DNA from: Macquaria australasica
Taxonomy: Eukaryota > Chordata > Actinopteri > Centrarchiformes > Percichthyidae
DNA: 64,000 bases
Reading direction: 5' to 3'
Assembly (NCBI GenBank): GCA_005408345.1
Contig: SEMN01000070.1
Location: forward strand, 549,001-613,000
The notes under the pieces are model-generated. The model had not been told where the DNA came from. It saw only the letters and a list, made by a program, of their open reading frames with translations, and searched no databases. The position numbers and the translations under genes are program-made. Shown one piece after another: positions 40,676-52,992 of the stretch (the stretch's first letter is position 1; every line of letters starts with the position of its first letter).

Positions 40676-41193
40676 AGCCATGCTAGCGCCGTGGCTATAG
40701 CGATAGCAATGCCGGTTTGTTGGTCGGTCCACCACTTTGGTCCAGACTGAAATATCTCAACAACTATTGGATGGACTGCCATGAAATTTTGTACAGACAT
40801 TCATGGCCCCCAGAGGATGAAGCCTACTGACTTAAGTGATCTCTTGACTTTTCATCTAGTGAAACCATGTGGTCGACATTTTTAGTTTTTAGTGAAATGA
40901 ATCTGGTACAGGTGTCCATGGTCCCCAGAGGATTAATCCTAAGGTCTTTGGTGATCCACTGATCCCTCCTCTAGTGTCGTCAGAATGAACTGAAATCCAA
41001 CTATTGGATGGACAACAATGCAATATGATGCAGACAATTATAGTCCTTGTGATCTTTGGTTATGCCCTGACTATTCATCTTGCGGCATCATCTGGTCAAA
41101 TTTTAAATTTGTCCAATACTTTGATTTCTCTTTTTAACAGTTTGGTTTATTTTACAATGAGCATTGTAGTCACATGGAACTGCTAGCATGGCT
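40676..41193 (+). repeat. Interspersed repeat family A, near full-length with terminal inverted repeats
   Basis: Starts AGCCATGCTAGC (40676-40687) and ends GCTAGCATGGCT (41182-41193), a perfect 12-bp inverted pair. Internal blocks are CACTTTGGTCCAGACTGAAA, CAACTATTGGATGGACTGCC and GGCATCATCTGGTCAAATTT. No transposase frame is present, which fits a non-autonomous DNA element. No clear target-site duplication was seen. Confidence 0.8.
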
Positions 41194-44100
41194 GTAAACT
41201 CTTGCCTTGTTTGTTGTTTGATTGTTACATTTTGTCTCATTTTGGACCAAACAGGTAGGCAGAAGATACACAAACACATTCACAAGCAGAGAAAATGTTT
41301 ACCAGCGGAACAGATGGCTGCAACATTATACACTTGTAATAATCTTACCATAATATTAGCTTGACATTTTTGCTGTAGACATAGACATGTGGAGCAGACG
41401 TTGCCCTTATGGTGGGTTACACATGATATCAAAACAAACTTCCACTGTTGCTGCTTATTAATGTTCTCCTTTTGGAAACCCTCTGAATCAGGTTTTATTG
41501 ATCTTCATGACTTCAGCTGAACTGCATAATCTCCTCTTTGAATTGACACAATTATGCTCATAAAACCTTTCCCAAATGTGTTGGATAAAATCAAAAGACT
41601 AAAATCAAAGCTTTTTGTCTGAAGTGCTTGAGGGTCCTCAAAAGTGTAGCCTATAATAGAGGTACAAGATTTTCACTTCAAGGCAATGATACTCTTTAAA
41701 CACTGCTGCAAATACATTTGAGATAAAAAAAAACATCATTTTACAGCCCACAGCAAAAACAAATACAGCATTCCTGGACGGAAATAGATAGTCTTTTTTT
41801 ATTTGCTCTGTAAACAGAGCAGGCTGTTTGGTTGAGGGCATGGGGAATACCATGTCATCCAGGTCCAACATTCCCATGATTCACATGATATGTCAGTAGT
41901 CAGTCCTAAAGTTCCACTGGCAGAGTTATGGACAAGCCTGTCAGCCTGCTGCTCAAGTTAAAGCTCAGAGGTTGAGGGCGAAGAGACAGTGAGCCATAAT
42001 GGAAAAGCATGTCTGCAGTATTCATTATCATTATCATTATGGTTGCTGTGATCAAGTGATTTGTGATGTTTGAACACCGACTGATGTTTAACATCTGCCA
42101 TGTATTAGTATGATTAATGAGCAAATCTGAGGGCGTGTACAGTGAAACGCATTGTTTGCTCTTTTGTTTGCATAAAGACGTTAAAAAGATCAATCAGTTA
42201 AGTTTTCTCAATGTGTGGTGGATGATTCATTACTTAAGCAGTTCAGAGTTGCTGCCGCTGATTAAAACAAGTTGCTGTGCATGGGTGACTCCAGTTACTC
42301 TGGATGTTCTGCACAGCTTGACAGCCGTTTTCTTTTACTACGCCATCATTTAAAAATACATACATCAAATACATCTAGCTTTCCAGCCCTTTCAGCTGTG
42401 TGAAATTTCAGTATACTCATTTCATGTTCTAGCCAGGATCTTTTTGTGTTTCTATCAAGTCTACTGCATCTGAGCTTTACTCAGCTGCTGTCTTTATGCC
42501 ACATTTGGAGATACTGTATGTATCTTTCTATTATGCCTAAAAATCTGTGTTTGACATAAGGAATTGTAATAACTTGCACAATAAAGTCAGATGACACTTT
42601 AGAGACAGTGGCTGCACTATGACTGTGTGGCTGCATGGCATGCAATTTAAGGGACATCCCTTCAGTAAATGGCAAAGTATACAGGATGCATTTTCATAAA
42701 TTTCTGCATATGAAACACAACAAATGCTTAGCATCTCAAATCTCCAATGTGAAATTTTACTTCATACAGGCTTTGATGATGTTTTATGGGGACTAATTTT
42801 ACTTTACGAGAGAACCACTCTTGCCCTGACATCGGGGTTGTGTGAAGTCAGCCAGTGCACTCGTCTTCCCTGCCTCCCTCCTCTGCTTTCTTGTACTTCC
42901 TACGCGCTGTGGCTTAATCACAAGGTCTGTACACAGCGTTTCGTGTATGGCAGGTTTGTTTCTGCTTCTCACCCACTCACTGAGTCTCCCAGGGAGATTA
43001 GGTATACGCACACCTCCAGACTGGGGATCCTTCCAAACTTTCAGAATACTTTCCACTAATTGACCTTGGTTGGCTCTGTGAAAGCAGTGATATGGAAAAT
43101 GCAGCTTTTGCCCCCCTTGGTGAATAATAAAAATACAATGGAGGCAGCTTTGATGGGTGACAAGTCATGATTGTTTCATGTTTTTGACGGAGACAGAATA
43201 GATATTGTTTCAGGCACTTGCTATCAAAGTGGGTAAAGGGAAAAGAGGTTAACCAGAGAGTTTGTGACGGACAGATGATAGAAATTATGAATGAAGGTGA
43301 GGCGGATGGATGATGCAGATTCCCAGAATCTTCTAGTACTGTCACAGCTGCCTAAACTTTGTGAGGTAGTGCCTATTTTCCTCTCTTTTTCTTGGCTCCT
43401 TTTCTTCTTTTCCCACTCCTTCTAGCAGCTCTGCAATTAAGAAAGCCTTTAACTCTCAGCCCTGATGCTTTTGTAAAAAGGCTTTGTTCTGCTGCCACAT
43501 CAACAGCAGCAGTGGTGGGTGGAACACATCTTAAACGATTTTTCAAATTAATTTTTTCTTCTCCTTGACTTAATCAGCGTGGGAGAATAAAGGTATTAAG
43601 ATTTGGCAGACTTGTCTTTTGGTAAAGCATTGTTCAAGTAAAAAACTAAATGGTGATGCATCATTTCAAGTCATATAGCAAGAAACTCAGACATTAATAA
43701 ACGTATAATAAGAAACTTGGTGAGGTTTAAAAATGTCAAAATGCACAGCATTTATTGCAATATAATCACAAACGTATTTAGCAAAAATTAGACACAGTTT
43801 TGACCAAAATAAATAGATTTTATGCCTTTTAAAGGCTTCATACTGCCACAGTAAAGTAAAAACACAACATCCTGATTTGCCAGTGTTGTCAAAATGAATC
43901 ATTTTTACAACCCAGACGTCACACAGCCGCTCATATGGCATGAGCTGGAATGTTAATTACACATCACTGAATAGTTGCTACCACATTCAAATAATATTTC
44001 ACCCTGTTTTGCCTGATGCAACAATACAATATGGTGGTATTACAGAATAAACAATACTTAAAACTTTCTTACAATTTGACCAAACTGCATAATAGGCTCT

Positions 44101-44933
44101 ATCATCACGCTTAACCACGGCACAGATTACCAAGAAAATGAAAGAATGTGAACGTTTTCCCTTTGTTGTGTTTCGATTAAATCTTAGAGTTCATAGTCTA
44201 AAAGGCACTTTAAAACTCAGGCCTCACAGCTACAACATACAGCAATTTCAATTAAACCATCAGTGCGGTGCACTGCTGTGCATACAACATGACAGTACTG
44301 TCGAAATCATCATCTATTTTATATTTTCCCTTAAACACATATACTACTTTATCCAGCCAGAGAATCATCATTGAGGTCAGAAGTTATGCTTGAATTTTAA
44401 TTAAGAAATTCATTCAGTTCAGATGGGATGTAAAACTTCTTACATTTAAAGGCCCAAACTGTGATATTTTTAGACCATATGATTTACAACAATACCAACT
44501 TGAGGTAATGAAAATACTCTTGGTTTTACTCTTGTGTTAATACATTAATGATTTGAACAAACAAAAAGAATGTTAATACTTAAGATTGAGTTGTTGTCTA
44601 GTGTTAGCCCACATGTAAGACCTGCTAATCAGTTTGGTAGTGACAGCAGGCTCCTCTGTTCTGAATTTTGGAGGTGGGACTACACTCTTGTTCACATTTG
44701 GATGGCAGTTTGTGCCTTTAGTGACACCTAAAACAATTAAAAAATTAGTCACCATGATGTTGATGTCCATGTTACACAGGCTATTTGACACAAATTTACC
44801 AGTATGCTACAAAATGGTCTCATTATAAACTGTCACTCTTTGCTGAAAAAGACTGTATTACACTTGTATTGAAATACTTAATGCCATTACAATCTACACA
44901 CACAACCTACAAAAGTGATCTGTCTATTCTTCT

Positions 44934-45465
44934 TTAAAGGATAAGGGTACTGATATTCTATATTTTTTAATGAAGTGATCAGTGTAGCCAAAGCCTGATA
45001 TGGCTTATTCCTCTGTGCCATAGACCTCCATTGTCATCCAAAAGCTATTAAAAACACATCTATAAGCCACACCGTTGCACTGGGTGAAATGTTCCTTCAT
45101 TACCACGAACATGTGCACTGTAGTTTATTTTGAGTTAATCCCATGTACACAGTCCTGCTGCTGTAAATATTCACTAGTGCACCAAATCTGCTGCTGAAGG
45201 TGGTCCCCTACAAATGCACTTTTTACTCCTGTTTAAGGAACATTTGCAATAAACTGCAGTGCCCAGCTATTTAAGAAACTAATTTGGCCTTTTTTAATGA
45301 AAATATTTATTTGTGACTATTTTTAAGACTTATGTCCTCAGTAGGAACGAATGAGCTTGGGCCTGAGTGCCACAGATAGGCTTGTGTGTTGTTGGTTTTG
45401 GTCTTTTCGTGGGATTTGTTGGCAACAGGAAAAATATAGAATATTTCCAGCCTTGTCCTTCAGCA
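44934..45465 (+). repeat. Interspersed repeat family D beside the gpr26 3' end
   Basis: Starts CTTTAAAGGATAAGGGTACT and ends near GCCTTGTCCTTCAGC. Shared with the intron 5 copy are GCACTGTAGTTTATTTTGAG, CAAATGCACTTTTTACTCCT and a TTTCGTGGGATTTGTTG-type block, in opposite orientation. It carries TTTATT at 45306-45311, which reads as AATAAA on the minus strand. Confidence 0.7.
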
Positions 45466-45634
45466 AGTAATGAGGTGACAAGCTTGTTTTCTCTGATGTT
45501 ACACCATCACACAGAGGTCAATATACTGGCATACCCCCGTTCTCATGAGTGTTAACCTGACAAAGTAAGATGTCAAATCCAAGACACCTCTAGCACGGTT
45601 ACAGTACCCTAATCATCTCTGAAAGTGTTGATCT

Positions 45635-48534
45635 TCACTGGCTAAGTGGCTTGTTGGTAGGTGGTTGGATGTTGTTGGTTGTGTTGGAGTTGGTGTCACT
45701 CCTCCCTGCGCTGTTCTCCGTCCTGAGGGAGGAGGAGTTGAGCGGACTCCTCTTGAGGACTTTGTTAGCCAGAAGGCTGCAGGTCTTCCTGTACTGGTGA
45801 CGCAGCAGCGAGTAGACAAACGGGTCACTTGCTGCTTTGCTGTAGGCCAAACATTTGGACAGCACACCCCAGTGAGGACTTATGGGCCCTGGGGAGAACA
45901 GCTCTACAAGTCTACCTCAAATGAAGCAAAAAGAGAAAAAAAGTCACACACCATCCATGGGCAAAATGCAGCTGTTACTGTTGCTGAGTACTGTTCTTAG
46001 ATCAGTGTAATTGGAGTGGAAGACATCTAAAGCAACCCTTTAGATGTCCCTCCCCCAGTGCTGTAATATTGTGAAAATGTCATCATTTCACTTCACTAAA
46101 ATGTCATCACTGTGTTGGGGAATGTGAACTGATGGGTGTCATTTTTGCTGCTTCTGGACTTCTTGCTGGTGGTTAGAATCATTTTACAGCAAATCCAGTG
46201 CCTGACACTTATTTTGTCCTGATAAATCAAAGTAAGCCAAGACAAAGTAAAAACCAACAGGCGCATTGTTTTGTTGTTAATCTGTCTTTTTAATTTGTGT
46301 AATCTCCTTAAGTCTAACGTCTCTCACCACCACACAGCTCCTAATGTGCTTCCTTTCTATTTCCACACTACAATTCTAACAGCTTCTGACAGGTTGCCAC
46401 CACCAATACCAGGGCTAATACTAATGAGAGCCAGTGATACGATCACTGACTCATTTGCCATCTCCCTCTTTCGCTGTCTCTCTCCCTCTCATCTCCCCAG
46501 TTGTGGAGGCTCAGTGACAAGGATTAGAAATGTGTGTAGAACCAATAAGCTATGACATTATGAAAAGGAAGCAGTCAAAAACGTTTAAAATGTTACCAGA
46601 TAACAAGACAGCATTGAAAACAATTATCGCCATCTGTATTCAGACGATAAGCCAAGTATAACCACATTAGCAGCCACAACAAGGTAAGAGAAAACCCAGA
46701 ATCACTCAAATCGACTAAGTCTTGGGAGAGCTGTTCTACTTATTAAGCTGGTTGAGGAATCATTTGAAACTTTTTTTAATTGCTGAGCAAAGAAAAAATT
46801 TGCAGAATTCAACTGTAGTTCGATTGTCTATCTCTTTGATGCTGTACGTTAAGCATTTCTTTTCAATCTTGTGATTTAAAAGACAGGAAAAGGCAGGCAA
46901 CCTTCACATGTTTTGATGATATTGTACATGGTGTTAAATACCTCACCCACATGTATTACCACACACACACAAAACCCCATACACATCTCTGCTCACCTTG
47001 TAATGACATAAGGGGTGAAGCACACCACAAATGTGCCGATGAATGTACTGATCTTCTTGGTGGCTCTCAGCCTCCTCCGCTTCTGCTCGTCCAAGCATTT
47101 CTGGCGCACACTGCCAAAGCACACAGGTACCATTATCTACACAGGAGGCATGATCAGAGGCATGCAAACATAATGAAACAGTCCACACACAGAGAAAACA
47201 TGTGGGATGGATGTGAAGGAAGCAGTGAACTGTGCGCTGTTATGTCTGAGGATTACATTGGAGAAATTTCACACTGCACAGATTAGCAATTATGTATATG
47301 GCCAGCAATTCAAAGTTAAATTGTTTGACTAAATCAGGATGGATAGCAAATGATAGAAATGCAAACGTGAGGAAGGCCTTGCTGACCTTATTAAGACATG
47401 ATAATGTAAACACTGACTGACAGCAGGCTTGACAGAGTGCTTTCATCATCAGAAGAGCACTTTAAATTCATGTGTAGTCATGTAGAGTGATGCCCCAGAA
47501 GGTTATGTTTATATAGTTTTAATACTTTTGACAGTGTAGGGATGCAACTAACTACTGTAACTACTTTCATTATCGATTAATATTCCAATTATTTTTGCAA
47601 TTATCAATCTCCTGTTGATGTTCTGTATGAACACACTAAGTGCAGGTTTTCTGGCATAATCGCTATTTGTGTCTTAAACACACAGAATGTCTTAACCTTC
47701 ATTGGAGCACGTTCTGATTTTGCCACGGGATCAACATGCCCCTTCTGATATGCTTCACATACTGGACAAATTGAAAGGGAACCGATACAAACATTTCAGT
47801 GAAAGACAAATGCATTAAAACGACAGATGGATTAGACTGAATGCATCTCTAATGATTGTTTACCTGGGGTGAATATCCACAAGCAGCACCAACGTCTGCA
47901 TAGTAATCACGTCGATGCGTTTACAGTGAAACCTTGCAACTTTCAGCACTTTCAGATACGTTACACACAACACGATCAGTGTCAGGAGGAAAGTGAGAGA
48001 GTGCAAAGCCACGGTGAAAATGATAAACTGCGTCCCGGCTCCCTTCGCCCTGACATTGCAGAGAGTGCACGATGCGTAAAGGTGGTGGTACCCGACCCAG
48101 GAGCGGCAGGTGGCCACGGTGGAGAAGCAGAGTGAGTGTATCCACGTGTATCCTAGCGCTATCACTGCATCCCGGTGCCGTATTTTTGAGTGGTAGCTCA
48201 GCGGGAACACCACCGCCACCCATCTATCGATACTGAGAGCTGCCATGCTGAGCATGGAGTTTGTGGTGAGAAAAGTGTCGAGGAAACCCACAATCTGGCA
48301 GAAGCTGCTGCCTCCGGGGAAGCCCTTGGTGATGAGCCCGACCAGAGTTAGTGGCATGCTGGACACGCTAAGCAACAGGTTGCAAAACGTCAAGTTGAGA
48401 ATAAAAAGACCGGGTACCTGTTTGCGGATCTCCGGGTTGTACAGAAAGCAGATCAGCACCACAACGTTGGACAGCAGCGACACGATAATAATCCCCGAAA
48501 CCAACACGAAAGCAACTATGTCCGCTGCGTCCAT
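45635..48534 (-). CDS. gpr26: Orphan G-protein coupled receptor 26, three coding exons
   Basis: Class A orphan receptor; mammalian GPR26 is brain-expressed and constitutively raises cAMP (family knowledge). Minus-strand coding exons: 48534-47864, 47110-46997 and 45911-45635 (stop TGA at 45637-45635), giving 353 residues against 337 in human. Introns are GT-AG and phases match. The start at 48534 has an ideal context (ACCATGG) and places Met just before TM1, as in human; an in-frame ATG at 48615 would add 27 unrelated residues. TM1 has LLSNVVVL, TM2 LNLTFCNLLL, and TM3 runs into SMAALSIDRWVAVVFPLSY, with DRW (103-105) in place of DRY. Cys79 and an ECL2 Cys (156 or 159) can form the usual disulfide. 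Exon 1 ends after KVARFHCKRIDVITMQTLVLL. Exon 2 holds the basic loop and TM6 (FVVCFTPYV, no CWxP Trp). Exon 3 has TM7 with DPFVY (291-295) and Cys306 as a possible palmitoylation site. The Asn/Ser/Thr-rich tail is longer than and unlike the human tail. GPR78 is the close paralogue; proximity to chst15 supports gpr26. Confidence 0.95.
45912..46996 (-). other. gpr26: gpr26 intron 2
   Basis: A 1,085-bp intron bounded by GTGAGC (46996-46991) and an AG at 45913-45912, interrupting an Arg codon after the TM6 segment. Nothing coding is seen within it. Confidence 0.85.
47111..47863 (-). other. gpr26: gpr26 intron 1
   Basis: A 753-bp intron bounded by GTAAAC (47863-47858) and CAG (47113-47111). It interrupts the Ser codon in HPSVRQKC of the third intracellular loop. 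It contains a short family B repeat fragment near 47537-47615. Confidence 0.85.
47537..47615. repeat. Interspersed repeat family B, terminal fragment in gpr26 intron 1
   Basis: Contains AGGGATGCAACTAACTACTG, then TTTCATTATCGATTAATATT and CAATTATTTTTGCAATTATC, matching one end of the family B elements. Only about 80 bp remain. Confidence 0.55.
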
Positions 48535-49350
48535 GGTGCTTCCTCTCAAATATCCAGACTTTTGATGAGTGCATCCACAGTCCTGATGCAAACTGTCATC
48601 GTGAGTTGCAGTCACAACATATCCAATACATTGTCATGCTCACCCTCCCCTATCCCCAAATGTCTTCAATAAACGAAGCGGTCCCTCCAACAGCGTCCAC
48701 GGTTAGGTCGCAGGAAATACATAGAGAGAATGCTCACCTGATTACTGTGAGGAAATTTGGAAGTCCGTTTCATGGGAATGGGGTCACAGCAGGAGGATTG
48801 TTCTCGTGAGGCGCTGCGGTACTTTTCAAGCACCCTTGTCATGCCACTGGTCTCACAGCTCAGGGTTTCCTGGCTGCGCAATTGCGCATTGACATGATGG
48901 CAGCTTTGAAAATGACATAAAAGTACTTCAAGCTTTCGGTCTTTATATTGTCTTCTCTGCCAGAGTGGAAAGCACGTTGATGGTGCACCCCTGTTCAAAA
49001 ATAGCTTTTTAGTGTAAAAATAGAAGCACGACGCACGATTGCGTGGCTGGTGGTGAGGCTGATGTCATGAGCATCACGTTGAACACAGCAGTTTTGGTAA
49101 GGAGATGTTTTGTGCCAATAATACATACGTAGATCAAGTTCGTGAATATTAAAATCGCACAGTGTAATTCGTTAATTCATCTTTTTTTTTTGTCAGTTTC
49201 TGATTGAATCACCATCGTCACTTTATTAATTAAAATTTCTCAGCAGCAAACAGTTTCATCCACAGCTCAGACATCATTGCGATAGAGCAGGGAGATCCAG
49301 AGCCTCATCAGTGCAGTGTTCAATGCCTTATATGGCGCTTTAAATGGAGG
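48535..49350 (-). promoter_or_regulatory. gpr26: Probable gpr26 5' UTR and promoter region
   Basis: Non-coding sequence immediately upstream of the gpr26 start, with more CpG than the flanks near the gene. It contains a perfect 14-bp palindrome TGCGCAATTGCGCA at 48875-48888, two TGCGCA half-sites as in NRF1-type sites but with 2 bp between them. An upstream in-frame ATG lies at 48615. No clear TATA box or transcription start could be assigned. Confidence 0.3.
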
Positions 49351-49911
49351 CAGTGCTGGACTACCCCAACCAGATTATTAGGCAAGGCGCAGTACAGCAG
49401 CACCACCGCCTCTGGCAGCAATACTGTGTGTGTTCAGCCTCCAGCATTCCGAGGGAGGGTGTTTTCACACTTTCAGCCCGGAATTTGTTTCTACTTAAAC
49501 AGTTTAATGTGCCTTGCATATTACTGTGCTAACTGATATCAGCAGCCTTGTCTCACGGGGGTTTCCGGTCATTTTTGGGGAGGGTGCTTCTAACTTCCTC
49601 AAGAGTAGCTCTGCAAGTAAATCAGGGGTCACTAGCAAAATGGAACTACTTACAAATGTTAACTGGCAATATTATGTCCTTTCTTTTTTAGCATAAAATG
49701 GAAACATCCAAGTAAAGTCTAAATACCTCAGAATTGTACTTAAATGCAATGCTTGGGTAAATGTTCTTAGTTACATTCCACCGCTTGATGCTTCAAGCAT
49801 ACTTCATACAACTCTGCTTTACAAAGATAACACGATTCACACTTTTGAATTACATGCCCTGTGTGCACTAGTAAGTAGAGCTTCTGTGATACTCAGAAAA
49901 ATTATATATTA

Positions 49912-49933
49912 GTATATATATATATATATATAT
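49912..49933. repeat. (TA)n microsatellite
   Basis: About 11 TA units in an AT-rich context. Confidence 0.9.
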
Positions 49934-50034
49934 CAGTCAACAACCAACTGAAATAACAGATGGAATAGAGTTTAGGTCCTATTTGTTTGGTGATACCTGA
50001 AGTTGCTCAACATCCTCCTGTATCCATATTCTTC

Positions 50035-50325
50035 AATTATGTCTACAATCTATCTATAATTTTGTCACCCTGAGTGTCCGTACTGTAATTTTACAATGTT
50101 CTGTAGACAGGACATCTATTGCATGTCTGTCCGTCCTGGGAGAAGGATCCCTCCTCTGTTGCTCTTCCTGAGGTTTCTTCCATTTTTCCCCTGTTAAAAG
50201 GGGAGTTTTTATTTATCTGAATCGAGGGTCTAAGGAGAGGGTGTCATATATGGTACACATAGATGTAAAGCCCCTTGAGGTTAATTTGTGATTTGTGATG
50301 TTGGACTGTAAACTGACTGGACTTC
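50035..50325 (+). repeat. Widespread teleost interspersed repeat (family H)
   Basis: Contains ACAATCTATCTATAATTTTG, AGGACATCTATTGCATGTCT, GGGAGAAGGATCCCTCCTCT, TTCCTGAGGTTTCTTCCATT and TAAAGCCCCTTGAGG. These blocks recur in many teleost genomes, probably as a LINE or SINE tail. Only one copy lies in this window. Confidence 0.7.
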
Positions 50326-50988
50326 AGCCTGTAGTAGCCTCTGCAGTAGTGCATGAAGTTGGTGGTTCTACAGATTCAATTTAAATTTTCCACATCTAGT
50401 GTCAGGCAGCGGTATTATTGATAACAGTATACACTGAGTAGTGAAGACCTTGAGAAAATACTTTTTGTATGAGTGGGGGCATTGTGAGAGTTACAATTTT
50501 TGCTTCAAAGTTCATACATTTGTAAAGCAAGCAGTGGATAGTGTAGTAAGCATATTTTTCTGTGATTTGCCCCTATCTGAATCTTCCCAATGCAGTAAAC
50601 TCCACAGATCTGGTGCTCCAGTAGATTAGAACCAACTATTATTTGATACAGGTCTAGTGTCATGTCTGAGGCAGAGAGGCAAGACGACAAGTCTGCTGAT
50701 CGTCCTGCTGATGGGAGAAGACGTCAGTGATTCTCTGTCATCCTGTAGTCACTGTAATGTCTTGTGGTAGCGGGATCTTCAGTATAAACAAAGCAGAACC
50801 TACAGAATAAACTTACAGAATGAGCCTTTCCATGTGAAGACTGTGATATATGACCGTTATATTATATTAGTCATATAGCAGTTTCTACTTCACATTGTCT
50901 TTGAATACAGAATAGACTCATTTACCACTGTCACAGACCACCATACATCTGAGCTCGTTGAAAATTTAAATTAACATGCTCAGTGAGA

Positions 50989-51020
50989 CCCCCCCCCCCC
51001 CACCCACACACACCCCCCCC
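50989..51020. repeat. Poly-C and CA compound tract
   Basis: A run of 13 C, then ACCCACACACAC, then 8 C, followed 30 bp later by a run of 11 A. It is strongly strand-asymmetric. Confidence 0.9.
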
Positions 51021-52992
51021 AACTAGGGATGAAAGTTAAAATTACTCATTTACAAAAAAAAAAATGATTTTCCTCATATTAGTTCCAGGAGCAAAATTAA
51101 AAGCATGGATGTGATCTATAGTGTTTAATTGAAAGAGATTTCTCCATTGTCTGGCTACAAGGATAAGAGAAACCGGTCTATTTGTTATAACAGTGTTCAC
51201 ATGTGCAGCTGTCTAGCCATCCTATTAATTATCAGTAATGACAAATTGACAATAGTGGCAGTGCAGATTTTCTAATTAATTCCACAGAGAGGAAGCTTTT
51301 CACTTCTGCCCTTTCCACATAGTGAAGGAACAGATGGTGGAACTACATTGGATTTTTCTTTCACAGCACCAAGCCTCTGCAGTGCTCCCTTAAATAGGAT
51401 AAAGTTCAACATCATTTCCTTACAGACTTTGAGTTAATGAGGTGAAAGGTTACAGCTACACACGGCCATACATTTAATCCTTCAAATGTCTCTGCAGACC
51501 CCTGTAACCTTTTTTCATAATTCATCTTTACAGCAGATGTATTTTTATTTCCATAAGCCCAGAAGTGATTGTAAATGCATTCCAAAACCATTCTTGTTTT
51601 ATACACTTTAGTGAACAATTTTTAAATTACTGTTCTACATGACAGATAAAAAATACAACTAGTGACTATTTGCAGCTCTAAAACAAGAGAAAGTTGAATT
51701 AAATGAACATTCTTTTATTGTTTTTGTTTTTAAAGCCTCCTACGTGTAAGATCTGAATATTTCTTTCTTTGGGGCCATCCAGTGGTTGGATCAAAAAACA
51801 TACTGTAGCACTGGGGACTGTGAACACCAAATGAATGGACTTAAAGCATCATGTAGATTATACCAATTTTCAGAAGGATTGTATTATTTCTACTTTCTTA
51901 AATAATTTGAAATAAATAAACATTGATCAGATCGATCACAGACAGTAAACAGTGTATGAGAGTGATTCTTCAATTTGTAGGCCTAGTCTAGTGTGATAAT
52001 GTAGGCTACTAAATATGGCGATGAAACACGCTAGAATAATAACTTCTCCATTTCCAAACACAGTGCATCACTGTTTCTGTTGGCTGAATGAGAACATCTG
52101 CTCAGTCAAAGTTGAACAAATAAACTTAGGGCTAAACAGGAAGCGCACTCTTGAATTTGTCATGCAATAGAGGGGAATTGGAAACGGAGCGAATAGTCCT
52201 ATAAAGTGTTGTGTCGATCGTGAGCGTATCGTTCATTTGAACAACTCTTTTGATATGAACTAGTAGTAACGAGTCGTCTCAGAGAGTAATTTGTTCATTT
52301 TGCGCATGTGCATTGCGTAACAATAATAATGCATGAGTTTTGTTTTTCTCATGTGACAGCTACACAGGCTCAGTATTGGACAGAAATGAGTTTGCTATTT
52401 CTTGGATCAGCTCTGCTGCTGTGCTGTTGCTGTTCAGATTCAACTTGCGATGTGCATGAATTATTGGCATTTTAGGCCACTGCATGCTTGCAGGCGATAC
52501 GCTGCTGGCTGTTCAGTTTTCTATACTGCTGAAACTCTGTGTGTTTATTTGAAATCTCTGTGTATTCATTTGCATTGGTATTAGTCAGAAACTTTAGTTC
52601 ATTTACCAGTTGAGCTAATTTCTTGTGGTGTTGTCTGGCAAGTGTTTGTCTTACTGCTAATGTCCAAAGTGATACATTTAAATACTCCTGTATGGACTGA
52701 TCAGTTTTGGGCATATCTTCCCCTGGCAAGAAATTGCAACATATTTAATGCATAGATTTAGGATGGTGAATCACAGTGCCTCTGTTGTTTTGGGGGTCCA
52801 ATGCTAAAACTTATTAACCAGGGAGCAATAGTTTTGTTTTGGGGTATTATCTATCAGCAGAATCCTTAAGTCGCTGCTCTGAGTCATTGAGAGCTCCCTC
52901 AAACAGCACAGCCTTTTCCTGCCAAATCTAACTAATCATGTGCTATTAATGGTCAATTCCTTGAGATAAGCATCTCTGATTAAAATTGATTT

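Larger units (their letters stand above)
26846..45634. other. Intergenic region between convergent chst15 and gpr26
   Basis: About 18.8 kb with no recognisable coding exon. It holds family A, B, D, E and G repeats and TG and CAT microsatellites, listed separately. The human counterpart interval contains CPXM2, and none of its carboxypeptidase or discoidin-domain sequence was recognised here. Confidence 0.65.

Noticed and set aside
42799..43059. Overlapping ORFs of 73-111 codons on both strands
   Set aside because: No recognisable domain, no splice context and low-information composition; most likely chance.
47869..48223. Overlapping ORFs on both strands within gpr26 exon 1
   Set aside because: Frame shadows of the GPCR coding sequence.
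48535..48615. 27-residue N-terminal extension of gpr26 from the ATG at 48615
   Set aside because: The inner ATG has a much better context and matches the family start just before TM1; the extension has no resemblance to the family.
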